Positions 26,356 to 34,856 of a stretch of 64,000 nt of DNA are shown piece by piece (positions within the stretch are counted from its first letter, which is position 1; every line of letters begins with the position of its first letter). The position numbers and the translations under genes were made by a program. The DNA is from Lentzea atacamensis (lineage in GTDB: Bacteria > Actinomycetota > Actinomycetes > Mycobacteriales > Pseudonocardiaceae). The notes under the pieces are model-generated. The model saw nothing but the letters and a program-made list of their open reading frames with translations. It did no database searches and was not told the origin of the DNA. The stretch covers positions 267,227 through 331,226 of the forward strand of contig NZ_QLTT01000008.1 in NCBI RefSeq assembly GCF_003269295.1. The letters are read 5' to 3'.

Positions 26356-26370
26356 TTCGACAATGTCGAA
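26356..26370 (-). promoter_or_regulatory. IclR/GylR operator before the regulator gene
   Basis: TTCGACA-A-TGTCGAA is a perfect 15-bp palindrome with the same arms as the site before glpK. It ends 14 bases upstream of the regulator's GTG, right for autorepression, and lies between that gene and the stop of the preceding PAP2-kinase gene (26374). Confidence 0.88.
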
Positions 26371-26373
26371 CAG

Positions 26374-27774
26374 CTACGGCCGATAGATCCCCAGAGCTGC
26401 CGACCGTGAACGGAACTTGAAGTGGTTGCCCCTCTCGCGCACCTCACCGTCGGTCGCGATCGAGATCGGCGGGCCGTGGACCTCGACGTTCAACGAGGCG
26501 ACCTCGAAGTGCTCGTACATGCGCGAGTGCTCCAGGGCCCCGAACAGAGCGCCCAGGAAGAACCTCGTCCGCGAGTACCTCCGGTCCGCACGGACGTACC
26601 GCACGTCGAGCAGCCCGTCGTCCAGCCGGGGGCGCATGGTGGGCGCGAAACCCTTCGGCCGGTACGGACCGTTGCCCACGAACAGCAGCCACACGAGGTG
26701 CTTGTCGCCGTCGATGGTGATGTCCAGCGGCTTGGCGCGCTGCAGCACGCGGAAGAGCGCCAGCACCGCGGCCGGCCACTTGCCCCAGCGCTTCTCCAGC
26801 TTCTCCCGGATCCGCACCATGTCCGGATAGCCACCGAGCGACGCCGTGTTCACGAACCACTGCCCGTTGACCTGCGCCAGATCGACCCGCACGCCCACAC
26901 CGTCCGCCACCGCCTGAGCCGTGTCGTGCAGCCCCTGAATGCCCACGTCACGCGCGAAGTGGTTCAACGTGCCGGACGGGATGAGCACGAGCGGGAGGTC
27001 GCGCTCGGCTGCGATGGCGGCCACGGCGGCCACGGTGCCATCACCACCGGCCACACCCAGCGCCTTCGCGTCCGGCAGCGAGCCGAGCTCCTCGATCGGC
27101 ACGATCTGCGCCTTCGGCCACTCCTCCGCGATGCGCGGTGACGGGTCCGGCCCGATCCCGGAGTGCGGGTTCACCACGACGACCAGCCCGTCGCCGTCCT
27201 GCAGCGACGTCAGGTCGGCGTGCTCGTAGGCCGACGCGGGCTCGTTCACCCCGAGCGGCCACCACCGGCGAGTGAGCAGCGCGGCCCCCGCACCCACCGC
27301 CGCACCGGCCGCGACATCGGTCGGCCAATGCACGCCCGTGTGGACGCGTGAATAGGCCACGGCGGCCGCGAGCGGCGCGATCACCGCACCCGCTTTGGGC
27401 GATTCCATGGCCACCGCCGTGGCGAAAGCGGCGGCTGACGCGGAGTGACCGGACGGAAACGACGACGACGTCGGCCGGCGTGACAACCGGCGTTCCACCG
27501 CGAGCAGATCAGCGGCGGGTCTGCGTCGCGGAAAAAGGGACTTGCCGATCAGGTTCGCGCTGGCAGACGCCCCGGCAATGGCCGCGAGCCCCCTCAGCGC
27601 ACCCCGCCGGAACGGGCCTTTCCCAGTTGCCAGAACGGCCGCGACGACGAACCACAACAGGCTGTGGTTCGCGGCGCGGGAAAGCCGCTTGAAACCCCGG
27701 TCGAGCCTGCTCGGAGGCAGTCTCGCTGAGGAGCTCATGAGCTTCTTGTCGAGAGCGCTGACCCGTTTCCACAC
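26374..27774 (-). CDS. PAP2 phosphatase-diacylglycerol kinase fusion protein
   Basis: Two lipid enzymes in one chain, about 466 residues. The N-terminal half is a PAP2 membrane phosphatase: KSLFPRRRP, then SFPSGHSASAAAF and SRVHTGVHWPTDV give the three conserved phosphatase motifs. The C-terminal half is a DAGK/LCB5-type kinase: VVVVNPHSGIG, the ATP motif GVAGGDGTVAAVAAI, IPSGTLNHFARDVGI, and the end-domain ATDGEVRERG. Such fusions are known in Actinobacteria; one active site would remove and the other add a phosphate on lipid substrates. The GTG at 27774 is chosen; an in-frame TTG at 27795 is weaker. Confidence 0.88.
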   Translation of the reverse strand: MWKRVSALDKKLMSSSARLPPSRLDRGFKRLSRAANHSLLWFVVAAVLATGKGPFRRGALRGLAAIAGASASANLIGKSLFPRRRPAADLLAVERRLSRRPTSSSFPSGHSASAAAFATAVAMESPKAGAVIAPLAAAVAYSRVHTGVHWPTDVAAGAAVGAGAALLTRRWWPLGVNEPASAYEHADLTSLQDGDGLVVVVNPHSGIGPDPSPRIAEEWPKAQIVPIEELGSLPDAKALGVAGGDGTVAAVAAIAAERDLPLVLIPSGTLNHFARDVGIQGLHDTAQAVADGVGVRVDLAQVNGQWFVNTASLGGYPDMVRIREKLEKRWGKWPAAVLALFRVLQRAKPLDITIDGDKHLVWLLFVGNGPYRPKGFAPTMRPRLDDGLLDVRYVRADRRYSRTRFFLGALFGALEHSRMYEHFEVASLNVEVHGPPISIATDGEVRERGNHFKFRSRSAALGIYRP

Positions 27775-27854
27775 CCCACCGACACTAAACCGCAACCGGC
27801 GCGCCGCCCGAACGGATCACCCTGGTGCGGCCGGAAGTCGCCTACTGTTGAGGT

Positions 27855-29213
27855 ATGCAGCGGCGGATCTTCGGCATTGAGACAGAGTTCGGGGTGACCT
27901 GCACCTTCCACGGGCAGCGGCGTCTCTCCCCGGACGAGGTCGCGCGGTACTTGTTCCGCCGGGTCGTGTCGTGGGGGCGTTCCTCGAACGTCTTCCTGCG
28001 CAACGGTTCTCGGCTCTACCTGGACGTCGGCTCACACCCGGAGTACGCCACGGCCGAGTGCGACGACCTGGCCCAGCTCGTCACCCACGACAAGGCCGGC
28101 GAGCGGATCCTCGAAGACCTGCTCGTCGACGCCGAGCGCAGGCTGGCCGACGAGGGCATCGGCGGCGACATCTTCCTGTTCAAGAACAACACGGACTCCG
28201 CGGGCAACTCCTACGGCTGCCACGAGAACTACCTGGTCGCCAGGGCCGGCGAGTTCTCCCGCATCGCGGACGTGCTGCTGCCGTTCCTGGTCACCCGCCA
28301 GCTGATCTGCGGCGCGGGCAAGGTCCTGCAGACCCCGCGCGGCGCCGTGTACTGCCTCTCGCAGCGCGCCGAGCACATCTGGGAGGGCGTGTCGTCCGCG
28401 ACCACCCGTTCCCGCCCGATCATCAACACCCGCGACGAGCCGCACGCCGACGCCGAGCGCTACCGGCGCCTGCACGTCATCGTCGGCGACTCGAACATGT
28501 CCGAGGTGACGACGCTGCTCAAGGTGGGCAGCGCGAACCTGGTGCTCGAGATGATCGAGCAGGGCGTCCAGTTCCGCGACTTCTCGCTGGACAACCCGAT
28601 CCGCGCCATCCGCGAGATCTCCCACGACCTGACCGGCCGCCGCACGGTCCGCCTCGCGGGCGGCAAGGAAGCCTCCGCGCTCGACATCCAGCGCGAGTAC
28701 TACGAGAAGGCCGTCGAGCACACGGCCAAGCGCTCGCCGGACCCGATGGCGCAGCGCGTGATCGAGCTGTGGGGCCGCACCCTCGACGCCGTCGAGGCTC
28801 AGGACCTCACGAAGATCGACCGCGAGATCGACTGGGCCATCAAGAACCGCCTGATGGAGCGGTACATGGCCAAGCACAACATGGACCTGTCCAACCCGCG
28901 CATCGCCCAGCTCGACCTCGCCTACCACGACATCCGCCGCGGCCGTGGTGTGTTCGACCTGCTGCAGCGCAAGGGCCAGGTCGAGCGCGTGACCGACGAC
29001 GGCGAGATCGAGGCCGCCAAGGACACCCCGCCGCAGACCACCCGCGCGAAGCTGCGTGGCGACTTCATCGCCGCAGCGCAGGCCGCCGGGCGTGACTTCA
29101 CCGTGGACTGGGTGCATCTGAAGCTGAACGACCAGGCGCAGCGCACGGTGCTGTGCAAGGACCCGTTCCGGGCGGTGGACGAGCGCGTGGAAAGGCTCAT
29201 CTCGTCGCTCTGA
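27855..29213 (+). CDS. pafA: Pup-protein ligase PafA
   Basis: The 452-residue ligase uses ATP to join the C-terminal Glu of Pup to substrate lysines. It has the glutamine-synthetase-like fold shared with Dop: [30 protein letters not shown] (catalytic Asp), [20 protein letters not shown] and [20 protein letters not shown]. It lacks the Dop loop. The C-terminal domain ([20 protein letters not shown]) docks on Mpa and Pup. It is about 12 kb from prcA and lacks the PafBC motif in its 80-base leader; TACTGT (about 27842) could serve as a -10. Confidence 0.98.
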   Translation: MQRRIFGIETEFGVTCTFHGQRRLSPDEVARYLFRRVVSWGRSSNVFLRNGSRLYLDVGSHPEYATAECDDLAQLVTHDKAGERILEDLLVDAERRLADEGIGGDIFLFKNNTDSAGNSYGCHENYLVARAGEFSRIADVLLPFLVTRQLICGAGKVLQTPRGAVYCLSQRAEHIWEGVSSATTRSRPIINTRDEPHADAERYRRLHVIVGDSNMSEVTTLLKVGSANLVLEMIEQGVQFRDFSLDNPIRAIREISHDLTGRRTVRLAGGKEASALDIQREYYEKAVEHTAKRSPDPMAQRVIELWGRTLDAVEAQDLTKIDREIDWAIKNRLMERYMAKHNMDLSNPRIAQLDLAYHDIRRGRGVFDLLQRKGQVERVTDDGEIEAAKDTPPQTTRAKLRGDFIAAAQAAGRDFTVDWVHLKLNDQAQRTVLCKDPFRAVDERVERLISSL

Positions 29214-29224
29214 TCAGGCGTGAT

Positions 29225-29260
29225 CGACAGCGGCGGGTCCATTCGGGCCCGCCGCTGTCG
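29225..29260 (+). terminator. Terminator after pafA
   Basis: A 13-bp perfect stem, CGACAGCGGCGGG and its complement, has three more pairs possible around ATTC. It starts 12 bases after the pafA stop. Confidence 0.85.
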
Positions 29261-29359
29261 TCTGTCGCTGACCGCGATGCCGAGCGGCACGCCGCCCGTC
29301 AGCAGCGTCACGCCGAACGGAGGGTAGGAAGCGATCACCGTCTGGACCAGAGTGGCCGC

Positions 29360-30361
29360 ATGAGGATCATCGCGGCGGCGCTCGCCGCTTTCCTGGTTCT
29401 CCCTGGGGTCGCTTCCGCTGAAGCGCCGTACTGGGAGCTGAAACCGACCGGATCCGACGCCCGCCTGCGTGGGTTGTCCGCAGTGTCAGGTCAGGTCGCG
29501 TGGGTCAGCGGCTCAAAAGGCACTGTCCTGCGCACGGTGAACGGTGGCCGGTCGTGGGAGTCCGTCGGGCCGCCCGGCACGGAGGCGCTCGAGTTCCGCG
29601 ACATCGAGGCGTTCGACGCGCGCAACGCCGTGGCGCTGTCGATCGGTGAAGGTGAGTCGTCCCGGATCTACCGCACGTCCGATGGCGGAAAGACCTGGCA
29701 GGAGTCGTTCCGCAACACCGACCCGAAGGCGTTCTACGACTGCGTGGCGTTCTTCGACCGGTTCCGCGGGCTGGCGCTGAGCGACCCGGTCGACGGCAAG
29801 TTCCGCGTCCTCAGGACGTGGGACGGCGGGCGTTCGTGGCACGTCAACGACACCAAGGGCATGCCTGACGCGTTGCCGGGGGAGTTCGCGTTCGCGGCGT
29901 CCGGGCAGTGCGTGACGACGGCGGGCAACCACGCGTGGATCGCGACCGGCGGCGGCGCGAAGGCACGGGTGCTGGAGTCGCGGGACGGCGGGCGGTCGTG
30001 GGAGGCGGCGGAGGTGCCGTTGCCCAGTGGTGCGGCGGCCGGGGTGTTCGCGGTGGCGTTCAAGACGCCGTGGCGGGGTGTGGCGATCGGCGGCGACTAC
30101 CTGAAGCCGACTGATCCGACGCCCGCGTTCGCGACCAAGGACCGGCGGGGCTGGAAGGCGGGAGCCACGGCACCGATCGGGTACCGGTCCGGCATCGCCT
30201 ACCGCGGCAACGGGCTGGTGGCGGTCGGGCCGTCGGGCACCGACGTGAGCAAGGACGGCAGGACCTGGAAGGTGGCCGGCACCGGCAGCTTCGACACCGT
30301 CGACTGTGTCGGACTCACGTGCTGGGCGGCGGGCGAGAAGGGGCGCGTCGGCAGGAACTGA
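29360..30361 (+). CDS. Secreted beta-propeller protein with Asp-box (BNR) repeats
   Basis: A 333-residue exported protein. The signal peptide is MRIIAAALAAFLVLPGVASA. At least four Asp-box repeats follow (TVNGGRSWE, TSDGGKTWQ, TWDGGRSWH, SRDGGRSWE), with a last divergent one (SKDGRTW), implying a five- to seven-bladed propeller like the YCF48/photosynthesis-assembly or sialidase-like propellers. No sialidase catalytic Arg triad was recognised, so it may be a binding or assembly protein. Paired Cys near the C-terminus (DCVGLTCWAAG) suggest a disulfide. It sits between pafA and the dehalogenase-like gene. Confidence 0.82.
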   Translation: MRIIAAALAAFLVLPGVASAEAPYWELKPTGSDARLRGLSAVSGQVAWVSGSKGTVLRTVNGGRSWESVGPPGTEALEFRDIEAFDARNAVALSIGEGESSRIYRTSDGGKTWQESFRNTDPKAFYDCVAFFDRFRGLALSDPVDGKFRVLRTWDGGRSWHVNDTKGMPDALPGEFAFAASGQCVTTAGNHAWIATGGGAKARVLESRDGGRSWEAAEVPLPSGAAAGVFAVAFKTPWRGVAIGGDYLKPTDPTPAFATKDRRGWKAGATAPIGYRSGIAYRGNGLVAVGPSGTDVSKDGRTWKVAGTGSFDTVDCVGLTCWAAGEKGRVGRN

Positions 30362-30400
30362 CTGGTTTCCGGGCGCGGGGGACCGGGGTAGTTCTAGCGC

Positions 30401-31246
30401 GTGTTCGAGGGATTCTCGTTGCGCCGCATCGACGTCGGCGAGGCCGTGCTGCGGGTGAGGACCGGTGGGGCAGGGCCACCGGTCCTCCTCCTGCACGGCC
30501 ACCCTCGGACTCATACGACGTGGCACCGCGTCGCGCCGTTGCTCGCCACGGACCACACGGTGGTGTGCCCGGATCTGCGCGGCTACGGCGAGTCCAGCAA
30601 GCCAGGCGACTACTCGAAACGGGCCATGGCGCGTGACTTCGTGAACCTGATGAGCTCGCTGGGCCACGAGCGGTTCGCCGTCGTCGGGCACGACCGGGGT
30701 GCGGCCGCGGCGATCCGGCTCGCGCTCGACCACCCCGGCCGGGTCACGAAGCTCGCCGTGCTCGACGGGTTGCCCATCGGGGCGCACCTGCGGCGGTGCG
30801 ACGCCCGGTTCGCGCAGGCCTGGTACCACTGGTTCTTCCTGGCGCAGCAGGAGCTCGCCGCCGCGATGATCAACCAGGATCCCGACCTCTTCTACGGCGG
30901 GCGGTACCACGACACGCCGCTCGCGATGGGCGTGGAGAACTGGGTGGACTTCCAGCGCGCCATCCACGACCCCGAGACGGTGCTCGCGATGTGCGGTGAC
31001 TATCGCGCCGGGCTGGAGGTCGATCGCCAGCACGACGACGAGGACCACGCGCGCGGCCGCAAGATCGCGTGTCCTGTGCTGGCGTTGTGGTCGGCGAAGG
31101 ACGACCTCGGAGACCTCTACGAGAATCTTGAGGACGTGTGGGCCGAGTGGGCCGATGACGTGCAGGTACGTGCCATCGACTGTGGACATCACATGGCCGA
31201 GGAAGCGCCCGTGGAGCTGGTACGGGAGTTGCGCGCGCTGCTCTGA
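30401..31246 (+). CDS. Alpha/beta hydrolase, fluoroacetate-dehalogenase-like
   Basis: A 281-residue cytoplasmic hydrolase with an Asp nucleophile (VVGHDRGAAAAIRLALDHP). The oxyanion region is HGHPRTHTTWHRV, with CPDLRGYGESSKP, a cap motif WYHWFFLAQ, and His in DCGHHMAEEAP. These fit the haloacetate dehalogenase/epoxide hydrolase branch. In known fluoroacetate dehalogenases the carboxylate is held by DRGxR; here that second Arg is Ala (DRGAA), so another substrate is likely. It starts at GTG with only a weak ribosome site. Confidence 0.85.
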   Translation: MFEGFSLRRIDVGEAVLRVRTGGAGPPVLLLHGHPRTHTTWHRVAPLLATDHTVVCPDLRGYGESSKPGDYSKRAMARDFVNLMSSLGHERFAVVGHDRGAAAAIRLALDHPGRVTKLAVLDGLPIGAHLRRCDARFAQAWYHWFFLAQQELAAAMINQDPDLFYGGRYHDTPLAMGVENWVDFQRAIHDPETVLAMCGDYRAGLEVDRQHDDEDHARGRKIACPVLALWSAKDDLGDLYENLEDVWAEWADDVQVRAIDCGHHMAEEAPVELVRELRALL

Positions 31247-31258
31247 ACGGACCGTTCA
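31244..31258. promoter_or_regulatory. 15-bp palindrome at the hydrolase stop, before pafB
   Basis: TGAACGG-A-CCGTTCA is a perfect palindrome that includes the hydrolase TGA stop. A second one, GGTTT-C-AAACC (31275-31285), follows. Both lie in the pafBC promoter region, 20-60 bases before the pafB start. They may be operators, or the first a weak terminator. No RecA-NDp motif is found here. Confidence 0.45.
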
Positions 31259-31306
31259 CAACAGGTGATGTCAGGGTTTCAAACCACACGGGGTTAGGGT
31301 TTGTCC

Positions 31307-32272
31307 GTGGCCATCGCACGCGCCGAACGCCTTGTCAACCTGGTGCTGTGCCTGCTGTCGACCCGCCAGTACCTGACAGCGGAGCGCATCCGCGCCATCG
31401 TCCCGGGCTATCACGAGGCTCCGACGGACGAGGCGTTCTTCCGCATGTTCGAACGCGACAAGTCCGAACTGCGCGACCTCGGCGTGCCGCTGGAGACAGG
31501 CAGGCAGTCCAACGTCGAGGGCGCGGAGGACGGGTACCGCATCGCGCGGCGCGACTACGAGCTCGGCGACATCGACCTCGAACCCGACGAGGCGGCCGCC
31601 GTGGCGCTGGCCGCCCGGCTCTGGGACTCACCGCAGCTCACGGGCGCGGTGCACGGCGCGTTGATCAAGCTGAGGGCCGCCGGCGTGGACGTCGACCAGG
31701 ACGCGCCGGCCGCCGTCGAGCCCAAGGTCAGGGCGAACGAGCCCGCGTTCCCGCCGCTGCTGCAGGCGGTCCAGGCGGGGCAGGTCGTGACGTTCGGGTA
31801 CCGCAAGCCGCCGCCGGGCGGGCAGAAGGAACGAACGGTCGAGCCGTGGGGCGTGGTCGCGTGGCGCGGCAAGTGGTACCTCGTCGGCTGGGACCGCGAT
31901 CGTGACGACACGCGCTGCTTCCGGCTGTCCCGTGTCGTCGGTCAGGTGCGCACGGTCGGCAAGCCCGGCGTCGTGAAGGTGCCGGAGGGAACCGACCTGA
32001 TGAGCCTCATCGCGCGCACGGAGGCCGATCCGCACCACACGGCGCCCGCCAAGATCTGGGTCGCCAAGGGCCGGGCTCTGGGGGTGCGCAGGCACGCCAA
32101 GATCATCGAGGAACGCGACGGCGGCGACATCGTCGAGATCGACCTGAAGTTCCCCGACTCGGCGGCGAAGTGGCTCGCCGGGTTCGGGCCCGACGTCGTG
32201 GTGCTGGAGCCCGAGGTGCTGGCGAAGTCGGTTCGCGACCGCCTGCAGGGTGCACTGGAAGGAGCGCGGTGA
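31307..32272 (+). CDS. pafB: DNA-damage response regulator PafB (WYL family)
   Basis: A 321-residue subunit of the PafBC activator of the LexA-independent DNA-damage response. The N-terminal winged helix is ERLVNLVLCLLSTRQYLTAE. MFERDKSELRDLGVPLETG follows, then the WYL domain with VEPWGVVAWRGKWYLVGWDRDRDDTRCFRLSRV, a near-exact family signature. The GTG at 31307 is preferred over the TTG at 31301 by alignment. pafC starts within its stop (GTGA). The target promoter motif occurs before arc and pup and, imperfectly, before the helicase at 38641. Confidence 0.96.
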   Translation: MAIARAERLVNLVLCLLSTRQYLTAERIRAIVPGYHEAPTDEAFFRMFERDKSELRDLGVPLETGRQSNVEGAEDGYRIARRDYELGDIDLEPDEAAAVALAARLWDSPQLTGAVHGALIKLRAAGVDVDQDAPAAVEPKVRANEPAFPPLLQAVQAGQVVTFGYRKPPPGGQKERTVEPWGVVAWRGKWYLVGWDRDRDDTRCFRLSRVVGQVRTVGKPGVVKVPEGTDLMSLIARTEADPHHTAPAKIWVAKGRALGVRRHAKIIEERDGGDIVEIDLKFPDSAAKWLAGFGPDVVVLEPEVLAKSVRDRLQGALEGAR

Positions 32273-33249
32273 CCGCGTCGAACGAACGGCTGCCGCGTCT
32301 GCTCGCACTCGTGCCGTACCTGCTCAACCGGCCCGCCATCACGATCAAGGAGGCCGCCGCCGACTTCGGCATCACGCCCAAGCAGCTGCGCAAGGACCTC
32401 GAGCTGCTGTGGATGTGCGGCCTGCCCGGCTACGGCCCCGGCGACCTCATCGACCTGTCCTTCGAGGGCGAGACGATCACGGTCTCGTTCGACGCGGGCA
32501 TGAACCGGCCGCTGCGGCTCACCGCGGCCGAGGCGTCGTCGCTGCTCGTGGCGCTGCGGGCGCTGTCGGACACGCCGGGTGTGGTCGACACGGACGCGGT
32601 GCAGCGGGCACTGGCCAAGATCGAGTCGGCGGTCGGCAAGGCGCAGCCTGCGGGCATGGTCGTCGGGCTGGGTGCCTTCGAGCGCGAGGAGACCACGGAG
32701 ATCCGAGCGGCCGTGCAGGACGCCGTGAAGCGCGAACGGGCCGTGCGCATCCGCTACTACTCGCAGTCGCACGACGCGATGAGCGATCGAATCGTCGATC
32801 CGATGCGCCTGCTGCTGGTCGAAGGGCGCGGTTACCTCGAAGCATGGTGCCGTTCCGCGCTCGGCGTGCGGTTGTTCCGGCTCGACCGGATCGACGACGT
32901 GGAGGTGCTAGACGAGCCCTCGTCGCCTCCGCCGCACGCACGGCTGACGGATACGTCGGAGGGGTTGTTCCAGCCGCGGGACGATCAGAAGATCGCGGTC
33001 CTTCTGCTCGAACCGGACGCGCACTGGGTGGCCGAGTACTACCCCGTTGACCACGCCGCGGAGCTCTCCGACGGCCGCACGCGTGTTCTCATGCGCTACG
33101 ACGACTCGTCCTGGATGGTCCGCCTGCTCCTCGGACTCGGCGGTGACGTGCACGTGGAGCAGCCGGCCGAGCTGGCGGAGGAGGTTGTTCGCCGCGCGGA
33201 GGAAGCATTGCGCCGGGCAGATCACCTGTTGTCCACCCAGGACGTATAA
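32269..33249 (+). CDS. pafC: DNA-damage response regulator PafC (WYL family)
   Basis: The 326-residue partner of PafB. The winged helix has LPRLLALVPYLLNRPAITIK and EAAADFGITPKQLRKDLELL. The WYL domain reads RIRYYSQSHDAMSDRIVDPM and GYLEAWCRSALGVRLFRLDRID. It starts at GTG with AAGGA before it and overlaps the pafB stop by 4 bases, so the two are made in equal amounts. PafBC detects damage (single-stranded DNA in the mycobacterial system) and recruits RNA polymerase to TTGTCRGTG-N8-TAnnnT promoters. Confidence 0.96.
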   Translation: MTASNERLPRLLALVPYLLNRPAITIKEAAADFGITPKQLRKDLELLWMCGLPGYGPGDLIDLSFEGETITVSFDAGMNRPLRLTAAEASSLLVALRALSDTPGVVDTDAVQRALAKIESAVGKAQPAGMVVGLGAFEREETTEIRAAVQDAVKRERAVRIRYYSQSHDAMSDRIVDPMRLLLVEGRGYLEAWCRSALGVRLFRLDRIDDVEVLDEPSSPPPHARLTDTSEGLFQPRDDQKIAVLLLEPDAHWVAEYYPVDHAAELSDGRTRVLMRYDDSSWMVRLLLGLGGDVHVEQPAELAEEVVRRAEEALRRADHLLSTQDV

Positions 33250-33252
33250 CGT

Positions 33253-33462
33253 GTGCTCGTGCCGTACACACCGACCCTGGCGCTGGTCGCGCTCGGACTG
33301 ATCGTGCTGGCCGCGATCGCACTTCGAGTCATCCGATCCTTGCGTCGACTCGCCAGCGCCCGCACTCTGGTGAGGGACAGGGTCGGCGACAACGTGGGCC
33401 TGCTGAAGGCGCGGACGGCCGCGCTGAAGGTGGCGTTCGCGCAACGACGGCCTTCGGGATAG
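33253..33462 (+). CDS. Small single-pass membrane protein between pafC and tatA
   Basis: A 69-residue product with an N-terminal transmembrane helix ([20 protein letters not shown]), followed by a basic, amphipathic cytoplasmic tail rich in Arg and Leu. It starts at GTG 4 bases after the pafC stop (a second GTG two codons later is possible). Its position between pafC and tatA suggests linkage to either the regulator or the Tat translocase. No function is known to me. Confidence 0.7.
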   Translation: MLVPYTPTLALVALGLIVLAAIALRVIRSLRRLASARTLVRDRVGDNVGLLKARTAALKVAFAQRRPSG

Positions 33463-33523
33463 GCCTGCACCAGGGCAAACCCCGTGTACGATCTACGTCG
33501 CGGGGCAGACAGGAGGACCAGCA

Positions 33524-33829
33524 ATGCCTAACCTCGGACCCACCGAGCTGATCATCATCGCTGTGGTGATCATCTTGCTGTTCGGTGCGAAGAAGCTTCC
33601 TGACATGGCCAGGTCGCTCGGCCGGTCGGCGAAGATCTTCAAGGCCGAGACCAAGGGCCTGCGCGACCCCGACGCCACGGACGACGCGCCCGTCGCGCAG
33701 CAGCCCGTGCAGCAGCTCCCGCCGGCCCAGCCGCAGGTCCAGCAGCCCGTTCAGCAGCCTGTTCAGCAGCAGCCGCAGGTCGCGCCGCCCATCGAGCAGA
33801 CCGCGCAGAACAAGGCCACCAACAACTGA
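33524..33829 (+). CDS. tatA: Sec-independent translocase subunit TatA
   Basis: The 101-residue subunit forms the protein-conducting part of the Tat pathway for folded proteins. The short periplasmic start [33 protein letters not shown] shows the conserved E, FGxKKLP hinge and amphipathic helix. The C-terminal 50 residues are Gln/Pro repeats (PVQQPVQQP), an unstructured tail common in Actinobacteria. It has AGGAGG 8 bases before the ATG and sits directly upstream of tatC. Confidence 0.97.
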   Translation: MPNLGPTELIIIAVVIILLFGAKKLPDMARSLGRSAKIFKAETKGLRDPDATDDAPVAQQPVQQLPPAQPQVQQPVQQPVQQQPQVAPPIEQTAQNKATNN

Positions 33830-33866
33830 CCTTCCGGTCGCAGACTTGTAAGGGACGGTTGGCGAG

Positions 33867-34856
33867 GTGGCAGGTCCGTTCCGGTGGTTCGCCGAGCGCC
33901 GGGAACGCGGCAAGCGCCGTAGGGGCAACCCCGACGGCACGATGTCGCTCAAAGAGCACCTGTACGAGCTGAGGTACCGCCTCGGCCTCGCGATGCTGGT
34001 GATCGCCATCGGTGCGATCTTCGGGTTCATCTGGTTCCAGGTGCGGCTCGGACCGATCCCGTCGCTGGGCGACATCCTGACGGGGCCGTACTGCCAGGCC
34101 GACCTGGCGCCGTACCGCGCCGACATCACCAAGGACGGCCGCTGCGCGCTGCTGCAGACCGAGCCGTTCGAGATCTTCCTGGTGCAGCTCCAGGTCGGCA
34201 CGGCGGCGGGTGCGGTGCTGCTCAGCCCGCTGTGGCTGTACCAGATCTGGGCGTTCATCACGCCCGGCCTGTACGCGAAGGAACGCAACTTCGCGCGGGT
34301 GTTCGTGGGCATCGGCGCGTTGCTGTTCATCGCCGGCGCGGTGCTCGCCTACCTCGTGGTGCCCGAGGGCCTGAAGGTCCTGCTCGGCTTCGGCAGTGGC
34401 AACTGGACCACGGCGCTCACGGGTAGCAAGTACATCAACTTCGTGATCACCATGCTGTTCATCTTCGGCGTGAGCTTCCTGCTCCCGCTGGTCGTGGTGA
34501 TGCTCAACCGCGCGGGCGTGGTGTCGTACGAGCGGCTGTCGAAGTGGCGGCGCGGCCTGATGATGGGCCTGTTCGTGTTCGCCGCGATCGCGACGCCCGG
34601 CACCGACCCGATCTCGATGGTCGTGCTGGCGATCGCGCTGGTGCTGCTGTTCGAGATGGCGATCCAGCTCGCGCGCATCCACGACAAGCGCAAGGCCAAG
34701 CTGCGCGCGGCCGAGGGCTGGGACGCGCTCAACGACAACGAGGCGGCGCCGTTCGACTACACGCCGTCCGACGACGACGGCAACACGCCTGGTGAGAAGG
34801 TCGAGCCCGCCGCTTCCGAACCCGCGAAGCGCGTGAACTACGACGACGCCACGTGA
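33867..34856 (+). CDS. tatC: Sec-independent translocase subunit TatC
   Basis: The 329-residue twin-arginine signal receptor. The cytoplasmic start has the conserved MSLKEHLYELRYRLG (HL.ELR signature). Six transmembrane helices follow, with the TEPFEIFLVQL and PGLYAKERNFARVF loops and ATPGTDPISMVVLAIALVLLFE near the end. A 70-residue charged C-terminal tail is typical of Actinobacteria. It starts at GTG. The last codon overlaps the next gene (GTGA). Confidence 0.97.
   Translation: MAGPFRWFAERRERGKRRRGNPDGTMSLKEHLYELRYRLGLAMLVIAIGAIFGFIWFQVRLGPIPSLGDILTGPYCQADLAPYRADITKDGRCALLQTEPFEIFLVQLQVGTAAGAVLLSPLWLYQIWAFITPGLYAKERNFARVFVGIGALLFIAGAVLAYLVVPEGLKVLLGFGSGNWTTALTGSKYINFVITMLFIFGVSFLLPLVVVMLNRAGVVSYERLSKWRRGLMMGLFVFAAIATPGTDPISMVVLAIALVLLFEMAIQLARIHDKRKAKLRAAEGWDALNDNEAAPFDYTPSDDDGNTPGEKVEPAASEPAKRVNYDDAT

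Noticed and set aside
27796-27854. Possible PafBC promoter before pafA
   Set aside because: A TACTGT is present, but the nine bases at the required distance upstream do not resemble TTGTCRGTG.
30401-31246. True fluoroacetate dehalogenase
   Set aside because: The second Arg of DRGxR, which holds the substrate carboxylate, is Ala here.
31259-31306. Possible PafBC self-promoter before pafB
   Set aside because: ATGTCAGGG resembles the -35-like part, but no TAnnnT lies 8 bases after it. The match is too poor to claim autoregulation.
33700-33829. CAGCAGCC repeats in tatA as a possible regulatory repeat
   Set aside because: They encode the Gln/Pro tail common in actinobacterial TatA and stay in frame.
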